Positions 58,808-64,000 of a stretch of 64,000 bases of DNA are shown here, in pieces. The DNA is from Microbacterium galbinum (GTDB taxonomy: Bacteria; Actinomycetota; Actinomycetes; Actinomycetales; Microbacteriaceae): NCBI RefSeq assembly GCF_023101185.1, contig NZ_CP078077.1, positions 1,083,630 to 1,147,629 on the forward strand, read 5' to 3'. Every line of letters begins with the position of its first letter. The stretch's first letter is position 1. The notes under the pieces are model-generated. The model was not told the DNA's origin. It searched no databases and was given only the letters and a program-made list of their open reading frames with translations. The position numbers and the translations under genes are program-made.

Positions 58808-58967
58808 GATGACTCCTTCTATACCGTGAGGCCGGACGGCCCCACCCAAGATCCCTTGTCTGCACGCCATCCGACCCTCGGGACGAACAGCATGCGAACT
58901 GCGCACAGGAGTGTGCACAGACAATCGCCAATGCTATCACAGCGCGAAGGGATGCCGAGAACGCCGA

Positions 58968-59001
58968 AAGGCCCGCGGATGCCGGAGCACCCGCGGGCCT
59001 T
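58968..59001 (-). terminator. Terminator of the carbohydrate ABC operon
   Basis: Arms aaggcccgcgg and ccgcgggcctt with a 12-base loop, 16 bp after the stop of the binding-protein gene on the minus strand. Confidence 0.88.
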
Positions 59002-59016
59002 CGAGAACCGGAGAAC

Positions 59017-60345
59017 CTACTCGGTGACCGGGATCGATGCCGACTTCAGGGCGTCGACCGTGGAGGTCTGCGCGTCCTTCAGCGCATCGGCGAGGGTGCC
59101 GCTGCCGCTGACCGCACCCTTGAAGCCGTCGGAGACGTCGGCGTAGGTCTGCGTCATGGTCGGACCCCACACGAAGTCCGGCGACACCTGCGTGGCCGCC
59201 TCGGCGAACACGTCGTAGATCTTCTGTCCGCCGTAGAAGTCGACGCCGTCGGCGTAGACCGGCAGCTTCAGGCCGGCGGTGGTGGCCGGGTAGAGGTTCG
59301 CGGCCTCGGCGAGAGCGGTGAGCGCCTCCTCGGAGGTGTTCAGCCACAGCGCGAACTTCGTCGCCTCGTAGACGTGCTCGCTGCCCTTGAGGACCGCGGT
59401 CGACGATCCGCCCCAGTTTCCGGCGACGGAGTCACCCGCGCTCCACTGCGGAAGCGGCGCGACGGCCCAGTTGCCGGCCGTGTCGGGGGCGCCGCTCGAG
59501 ATGGAGTTCGCACCCCAGACGGCGGAGTTCCAGGTCCAGACCTCGCCCGAGTTGTAGGCGTTGTTCCACTCGTCGGTCCAGGCCGGGACGGTGGCGACGA
59601 GGTCGTCGTCGAGCAGGCCCTGCCAGTAGTCGGCGACCGAGACGGACTGCTCGCCGTCGAGCGAGACGGTCCAGCCGGCGTCATCGCTCGAGAACCACTG
59701 CCCGCCGTCCTGCCACACGAAGCCGGCGAACTGGTTGATGTCGGACTGCGAGAAGTTGGTGATGTAGCCGCCCAGCGCGCGGATCTGCACCGCGGCCTCA
59801 CGGTACTCGTCCCACGTGGTGGGGATCGGGATGTTGTTCTGCTCGAACAGGTCGGCGCGGTAGAACAGCGCCATCGGTCCGATGTCCTGCGGGATGCCGT
59901 AGACGCCCTCGGTGCCGAGCGTCACCTGCCCCCAGGCCCAGTCGACGAAGTCGCCCTCGGCGGCCACGACGTCTTCGCAGGCGCTGAGGTCTTCGATGCC
60001 GTCCTGCACGAGGAAGTTCGGCAGGGCGTCGTACTCGATCTGACCGAGGTCGGGAGCGTCGCCCGCCTGGAGCTGGTTGAAGAAGTTCTGGTACGTGCCG
60101 CCGTTGCCGTTGGGGCCGGTCTGCACCTTCACCTGGATCTCGGGGTTCTCGTCGTTCCAGATCTTCACCACGTCTTCGATCCCGGGGATCCACGACGTGA
60201 ACTCGAGCGTGACGTCGCCGTCCGCCGGGGTGCAGGCGGCGGCGTCGCCCCCTGTCGAGGTGTCTCCGCCACCGGCGGAGCATCCCGTGAGCACGAGCGC
60301 CGCGATGGCGATCGCACCGGCTGCCTTCTTCTTCGAATGCTGCAT
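59017..60345 (-). CDS. Carbohydrate ABC transporter substrate-binding lipoprotein (SBP family 1)
   Basis: A 442-residue binding protein. The lipoprotein signal ends with IAALVLTGCSAGGG (lipobox LTGC). The body has LEFTSWIPGIEDVVKIWNDE, NGNGGTYQNFFNQLQAGDAP, then GIPQDIGPMALFYRADLFEQ and GYITNFSQSDINQFAGF, all typical of family 1 sugar-binding proteins. It is placed last in an operon with two permeases and a GH42 beta-galactosidase, so the ligand is probably a galactoside or galacto-oligosaccharide. As in most such actinobacterial systems no ATPase gene is present locally; a shared MsiK-type ATPase is likely. Confidence 0.93.
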   Translation of the reverse strand: MQHSKKKAAGAIAIAALVLTGCSAGGGDTSTGGDAAACTPADGDVTLEFTSWIPGIEDVVKIWNDENPEIQVKVQTGPNGNGGTYQNFFNQLQAGDAPDLGQIEYDALPNFLVQDGIEDLSACEDVVAAEGDFVDWAWGQVTLGTEGVYGIPQDIGPMALFYRADLFEQNNIPIPTTWDEYREAAVQIRALGGYITNFSQSDINQFAGFVWQDGGQWFSSDDAGWTVSLDGEQSVSVADYWQGLLDDDLVATVPAWTDEWNNAYNSGEVWTWNSAVWGANSISSGAPDTAGNWAVAPLPQWSAGDSVAGNWGGSSTAVLKGSEHVYEATKFALWLNTSEEALTALAEAANLYPATTAGLKLPVYADGVDFYGGQKIYDVFAEAATQVSPDFVWGPTMTQTYADVSDGFKGAVSGSGTLADALKDAQTSTVDALKSASIPVTE

Positions 60346-60401
60346 TTCTGACCTTTCTCGGGTGGTGCATCGCCGGACGGGCCATCCGCCCGGCAACCTG
60401 C

Positions 60402-61289
60402 TCACTTCAGGGCGCCGGCGCCCAGACCGTTGCGCCAGAAGCGCTGGAGCAGGAGGAACGTGACGATGAGGGGGATGACCGACAGCAGGGCGCCGATCAG
60501 CACGAGGCCGCGCAGCTCGGGGAGCTGGTTCAACTGGTTGTTCCAGTTGTAGAGGCCGTAGACGACGGGGAAGAGCTCTTCGCTGCGCAGCATGATCATC
60601 GGCAGGAAGAAGTTGTTCCAGATCGCGACGAACTGGAAGAGGAACATCGTCACCAGCGCCGGGGTCATCAGGCGGATGCTGACGGTGAAGAACGTGCGGA
60701 TCTCCCCCGCACCGTCGAGACGGCTCGCCTCGAGCAGTTCGTCCGGCACCGACGACGCCGCGAAGATGCGCGCGAGGTAGACGCCGAAGGGGCTCACGAT
60801 CGAGGGCAGGAAGACCGACCAGAAGGTGTTCGTGAGGTTCGCCTGGCTGAAGATGAGGAACAGCGGCAGGGCGAGCGCGGTCGCGGGGACGAGCACGCCG
60901 CCGAGCACGATGTCGAAGAGCGCGTTGCGCCCCGGGAAGCGGTACTTCGCCAGCGCGTACCCGGCCATCGCCGCGAGGAGCGTGGCGATCGCGCCGCCGA
61001 GCGCGGCGTACAGCACCGAGTTCAGCATCCACTTCAGGTAGACGCCGTCGCGGTAGGCGAACAGGTCGACGATGTTGTCGAAGAACTTCACGTCGGCGAA
61101 CCACAGCGGGGCCGTCGTGAGGATGTCGCTGTTGTCCTTGCTCGCCGCGACCAGAAGCCACCACAGCGGCAGCAGGAAGTACACGGTGAACACGGCCATG
61201 ATGAGCATCGCGGCACCGCGCGAGATGCCCGATTCGCGTGCGGCGCGTCCGGTCGAGCGGCGCGCCCCGATGATCGTCGCGGTGGTCAT
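60402..61289 (-). CDS. Carbohydrate ABC transporter permease (MalG/LacG class)
   Basis: A 295-residue permease with six membrane helices. The conserved cytoplasmic coupling loop is PDELLEASRLDGAGEIRTFF. Other features are YFLLPLWWLLVAASKDNSDI near the N-terminus and the terminal LLQRFWRNGLGAGALK, a common ending for this class (QRYFVxGLTAGAVK-like). The ATG overlaps the partner permease stop as ATGA. With that partner it forms the membrane channel of the galactoside importer. Confidence 0.94.
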   Translation of the reverse strand: MTTATIIGARRSTGRAARESGISRGAAMLIMAVFTVYFLLPLWWLLVAASKDNSDILTTAPLWFADVKFFDNIVDLFAYRDGVYLKWMLNSVLYAALGGAIATLLAAMAGYALAKYRFPGRNALFDIVLGGVLVPATALALPLFLIFSQANLTNTFWSVFLPSIVSPFGVYLARIFAASSVPDELLEASRLDGAGEIRTFFTVSIRLMTPALVTMFLFQFVAIWNNFFLPMIMLRSEELFPVVYGLYNWNNQLNQLPELRGLVLIGALLSVIPLIVTFLLLQRFWRNGLGAGALK

Positions 61290-62212
61290 GCGTTCTGCTC
61301 CTTGCGCTGCATGTACTTCATGAACCCGAACGAGAGCACGAAGGTCGTCACCGCGAGCACGACCGAGAAGGCCGCCGCGAGGTTCGTGTTCGGGATGGAT
61401 GCCGTCGCGAACACGGTCATGTTCGGGGTGAACGTACTGGCGACCGCCGAGCTGAACGAGCGGAAGACCTGCGGCTCGGCGAGCAGCTGCAGCGTGCCGA
61501 TGATCGAGAAGATCGCGGTCATCACGATCGCCGGTCGCACGAGCGGGATCTTGATCGACCAGGCGATGCGCCACTGCCCGGCGCCGTCGAGGCGGGCCGC
61601 TTCGTACAGCTCGGTCGGGATCGACAGCAGCGACGAGTAGATGATGAGCATGTTGTAGCCGACGTAGACCCAGGTGACGACGTTGGCGATCGACCAGAGC
61701 ACCAGATCGGCGCCGAGGAAGTCGATGTTCTTGGTGATCGCGGTGAAGGGCGACAGGTTCGGCGAGAACAGCGAACCCCACATGATCGCGGCGATCACGC
61801 CGGGAACCGCGTAGGGCACGAAGAACGCGAGCCGGAAGAAGCGCTTGCCCTTGACCAGGGGCGAGTCGAGCAGCAGCGCGAACAGCAGCGCGAGGCCGAG
61901 CATGATCGGCACCTGCACGACGCCGAAGAGCAGCATCCGCCCCATCGAGTTCCAGAAGGCCGAGTCCTGGAAGACCTGCACGTACTGGGCGAAGCCGCCG
62001 AAGACGAGCTCGGCCTTGCCGAAGGTGCCCTCGCGGCGCACGACCAGCAGCGACTGCCAGAACGCGTAGGCGATGGGGGCGACGTAGAACAGCGCGAACA
62101 GCACGCCGAACGGCAGGAACAGGAAGGCGATCGCGCCCTTGTGCGGGATGCGGGATCGACGCCGACCCGGCGCCGCGCCGGTCTTCGCCGGCGCCGTGAG
62201 CGTGGTGGTCAT
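61286..62212 (-). CDS. Carbohydrate ABC transporter permease (MalF/LacF class)
   Basis: A 308-residue permease. Cytoplasmic start PGRRRSRIPHKGAIAFLFLP precedes six helices. The coupling loop reads IPTELYEAARLDGAGQWRIA, and NPNLSPF-type SLFSPNLSPFTAI is in the periplasmic loop. The C-terminus FGFMKYMQRKEQNA is as expected. Its ATG overlaps the beta-galactosidase stop and its stop overlaps the second permease start, so the operon is translationally linked. Confidence 0.94.
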   Translation of the reverse strand: MTTTLTAPAKTGAAPGRRRSRIPHKGAIAFLFLPFGVLFALFYVAPIAYAFWQSLLVVRREGTFGKAELVFGGFAQYVQVFQDSAFWNSMGRMLLFGVVQVPIMLGLALLFALLLDSPLVKGKRFFRLAFFVPYAVPGVIAAIMWGSLFSPNLSPFTAITKNIDFLGADLVLWSIANVVTWVYVGYNMLIIYSSLLSIPTELYEAARLDGAGQWRIAWSIKIPLVRPAIVMTAIFSIIGTLQLLAEPQVFRSFSSAVASTFTPNMTVFATASIPNTNLAAAFSVVLAVTTFVLSFGFMKYMQRKEQNA

Positions 62213-64000
62213 ACATCCTCCTTGATGATGCGGACCGCCCCGGCGGGGACGGTGATGATGCCGGTGGCTGCGGAGCCGGTGAGGAGCTCGGTGCCGGTCG
62301 CTGCGACCTCGACGGGGTCTGCGCCGTGGTTGATGACGAAGCGGTAGGCGGCATCCGCTCCGACGCGGCGCACCACGTCGACGTCGGGTCCGGCGCCGGG
62401 TGCCGCGGCGATGCCCGCCGCGTCGGCGAGCCGCGCGACGAGCGCGCGGTACGCCTCGGGCGACGGCTGGGTCGCGAGGTACCAGGCCTCGCCTGCGCCC
62501 TGCGCCCGGCGCGTGATCGCAGGGTGACCGGCGGAGGGCCCGTCGACGAAGGAGGCGATGGCCTCGGCATCCGTCGTGCGCAGCCGCTCGCTCCAGACGG
62601 ATGCCGTCGAGCCGTCGCTCAGCGCGACGCTCTGACCCGGCACGAGCGGCGCGAACTCCTCGGAGCGGATGCCGAGCAGCTGCCGGAACGCGCCGGGGTA
62701 GCCGCCCGTGCGCACGCGATCCTCGGCGTCGACGATGCCGCTGTAGAAGGTGACGAGCACGGTCGCTCCGCGCTCGACGGCGCGGGCGATGACGGCCGCC
62801 TCCTCGTCGCGCACGAGGTGCAGGGCCGGTACGACGATCAGGCGGTAGTCGTCGAGGTCGCTGCCGGGGCGCACGATGTCGGCGACGATCCCGGCATCCG
62901 CCAGGGCGGTGTGCGCGGCGTGCACCTGGTCGAGGTAGCGCACCTCTTCGCTCGGGCGCCCCTCGTTCTCGACGGCCCACCAGTTCTCCCACGAGAACAG
63001 CACCGCGGCGTCGGCGACGACCCGGGTGCCGGCGACCTCGCCGAGGCTCTCGAGCATGCGGCCCAGTTCGACGGTTCCGCGCCACAGGTCGCTGTCGGTT
63101 CCGGCGTGCGGCAGGAGGGCGGAGTGGTACTTCTCGGCACCCTGGGTCGAGGCGCGCCACTGGAAGAAGCAGATGCCGTCGGCGCCGCGGGCGACGTGCG
63201 AGGCGACGTTGCGGGTGAGCTCGCCCGGGGCCTTGGCGAGGTTGACGGGCTGCCAGTTGACGGCGCTGGTCGAGGTCTCCATGAGCAGCCAGGGGTCGCC
63301 TCCGGCGAGGCCGCGGGTGAGGTCGGCGGCGAACGAGAGCTCCTGGCGCGGGTTCGCGATCCGGCGGTCGAGGTAGTGGTCGTTGGCGACGAGGTCCATG
63401 TCGGCGGTCCACGACCAGTAGTCGAGGGCGCGGATGTGGGCGGTGACCATGAAGTTCGTCGTCACGGGGATGTCGCTGTGCGCGCGGATGATCTCGGCCT
63501 CGGCGCGGTACAGCGCGAGCTGCTCGTCGGAGCTGAAGCGCTGGAAGTCGAGCACCTGGCCCGGGTTGCGCAGTGAGAGCACCTGCGCGGGAACCTGCAC
63601 CTCGTCGAACGAGCCGTAGCGCTGGCTCCAGAAGCTGGTGCCCCAGGCGGTGTTCAGCGCGGCGATGTCGTCGGCGTAGCGGTCGCGCAGCCAGGTGCGG
63701 AAGGCGCCGGCGCTGGTCTCGCAGTAGCAGAGGGCGTTGTGGCATCCGAGCTCGTTCGAGACGTGCCAGAGGGTGACGGCGGGGTGCGAACCGTACCGCT
63801 CGACGACGCGGCGCGTGACCTCGGCCGCGTAGGCGCGGAAGACGGGGCTGCTCGGGCAGTAGGCCTGACGGCCGCCCTGGTGGAAGACGGTGCCGTCGAT
63901 GCCCTCGGGCAGGATCTCGGGGTGCGTGGTCGTGAGCCACGGGGGCGGGGAGGCCGTGCCGGTGCCGAGATCGACGCGGATGCCGGCGGCGTGCAGCTGC
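62209..64000 (-). CDS. GH42 beta-galactosidase, partial (N-terminus beyond the window)
   Basis: About 597 residues are visible; the start lies past 64000. The acid/base glutamate is in TLWHVSNELGCHNALCYCET, a GH42 signature with the zinc-type cysteines. The nucleophile glutamate is in PWLLMETSTSAVNWQPVNLA. A trimerisation-type domain follows (EVRYLDQVHAAHTALADAGI) and a C-terminal beta domain ends with GIITVPAGAVRIIKED. It hydrolyses beta-galactosides. It precedes the importer genes with four-base overlaps, which makes transport and cleavage a single unit. Confidence 0.93.
   Translation of the reverse strand, partial: QLHAAGIRVDLGTGTASPPPWLTTTHPEILPEGIDGTVFHQGGRQAYCPSSPVFRAYAAEVTRRVVERYGSHPAVTLWHVSNELGCHNALCYCETSAGAFRTWLRDRYADDIAALNTAWGTSFWSQRYGSFDEVQVPAQVLSLRNPGQVLDFQRFSSDEQLALYRAEAEIIRAHSDIPVTTNFMVTAHIRALDYWSWTADMDLVANDHYLDRRIANPRQELSFAADLTRGLAGGDPWLLMETSTSAVNWQPVNLAKAPGELTRNVASHVARGADGICFFQWRASTQGAEKYHSALLPHAGTDSDLWRGTVELGRMLESLGEVAGTRVVADAAVLFSWENWWAVENEGRPSEEVRYLDQVHAAHTALADAGIVADIVRPGSDLDDYRLIVVPALHLVRDEEAAVIARAVERGATVLVTFYSGIVDAEDRVRTGGYPGAFRQLLGIRSEEFAPLVPGQSVALSDGSTASVWSERLRTTDAEAIASFVDGPSAGHPAITRRAQGAGEAWYLATQPSPEAYRALVARLADAAGIAAAPGAGPDVDVVRRVGADAAYRFVINHGADPVEVAATGTELLTGSAATGIITVPAGAVRIIKEDV

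Noticed and set aside
58808..58936. Zur box upstream of rpmB
   Set aside because: No TGAAAATGATTTTCA-like palindrome is visible; only GC-rich and mildly AT-rich sequence without symmetry.

Overview
The window is GC-rich actinobacterial DNA. The codon use, the constant ggatgcc/gcatcc words, the CopD-CtaG fusion, the membrane-fused ECF sigma factor and the intergenic hairpins built on cttcgacaagctcaggga all suggest a Microbacterium-like member of the Microbacteriaceae; this is inference, not a database result. I saw no rRNA, tRNA, CRISPR array, transposase or phage gene. The content is mainly carbon-source utilisation modules, each with its own regulator and often a recognisable operator.

Region by region. 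1-5173 (minus): a tightly overlapping operon led by degradative class II HMG-CoA reductase and HMG-CoA lyase, followed by a family III CoA-transferase, a MaoC-type hydratase, a PaiB-like protein and the start of an ornithine cyclodeaminase homologue. A divergent alpha/beta hydrolase and GAF-PucR regulator follow (5386-8242). 8.2-8.8 kb is a repeat nest. 8.8-15.9 kb (minus): sarcosine-oxidase-like flavoenzyme, complete oligopeptide-type ABC transporter and cupin. 16.0-16.8 kb: GIY-YIG protein embedded in repeats. 16.9-23.4 kb: acid-sugar module (MFS carrier, lactonase-like amidohydrolase, SAF-domain oxidoreductase, and divergently a DUF1537 kinase, class II aldolase and DeoR regulator). 23.5-25.3 kb: C26 amidotransferase divergent from a LysR regulator. 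25.6-29.6 kb: island of small membrane and unknown proteins. 29.8-33.7 kb: GntR regulator, two surface proteins and an ECF sigma factor fused to a zinc-finger and membrane anchor.

33.9-44.1 kb is the pentose block: mutarotase, araA-araB-araD with a perfect 18-bp operator and LacI regulator, then a ROK repressor divergent from xylA-xylB. 44.1-54.5 kb is mostly housekeeping and accessory: GPP34-like protein, aquaporin, amino acid permease, a probable serine-hydrolase pseudoenzyme, DUF2470 protein and heme oxygenase behind an iron box, a PIF1-like helicase, a membrane-anchored unknown and a CopD-CtaG fusion. 54.5-58.9 kb: HU protein, TetR regulator with a divergent hydrolase, an AbiEi-DUF559-like protein, a repeat region, and the zinc-free ribosomal set rpmB-rpmG-rpsN. 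59.0-64.0 kb: a carbohydrate ABC transporter and a GH42 beta-galactosidase that runs off the end.

Two features run through the window. Genes in operons typically overlap by ATGA or GTGA, implying translational coupling. Intergenic gaps hold at least three families of inverted repeats, mostly at gene ends. The strongest candidates for undescribed biology are the HMG-CoA operon, the acid-sugar cluster with its SAF oxidoreductase, the sigma/surface-protein locus, and the repeat families.
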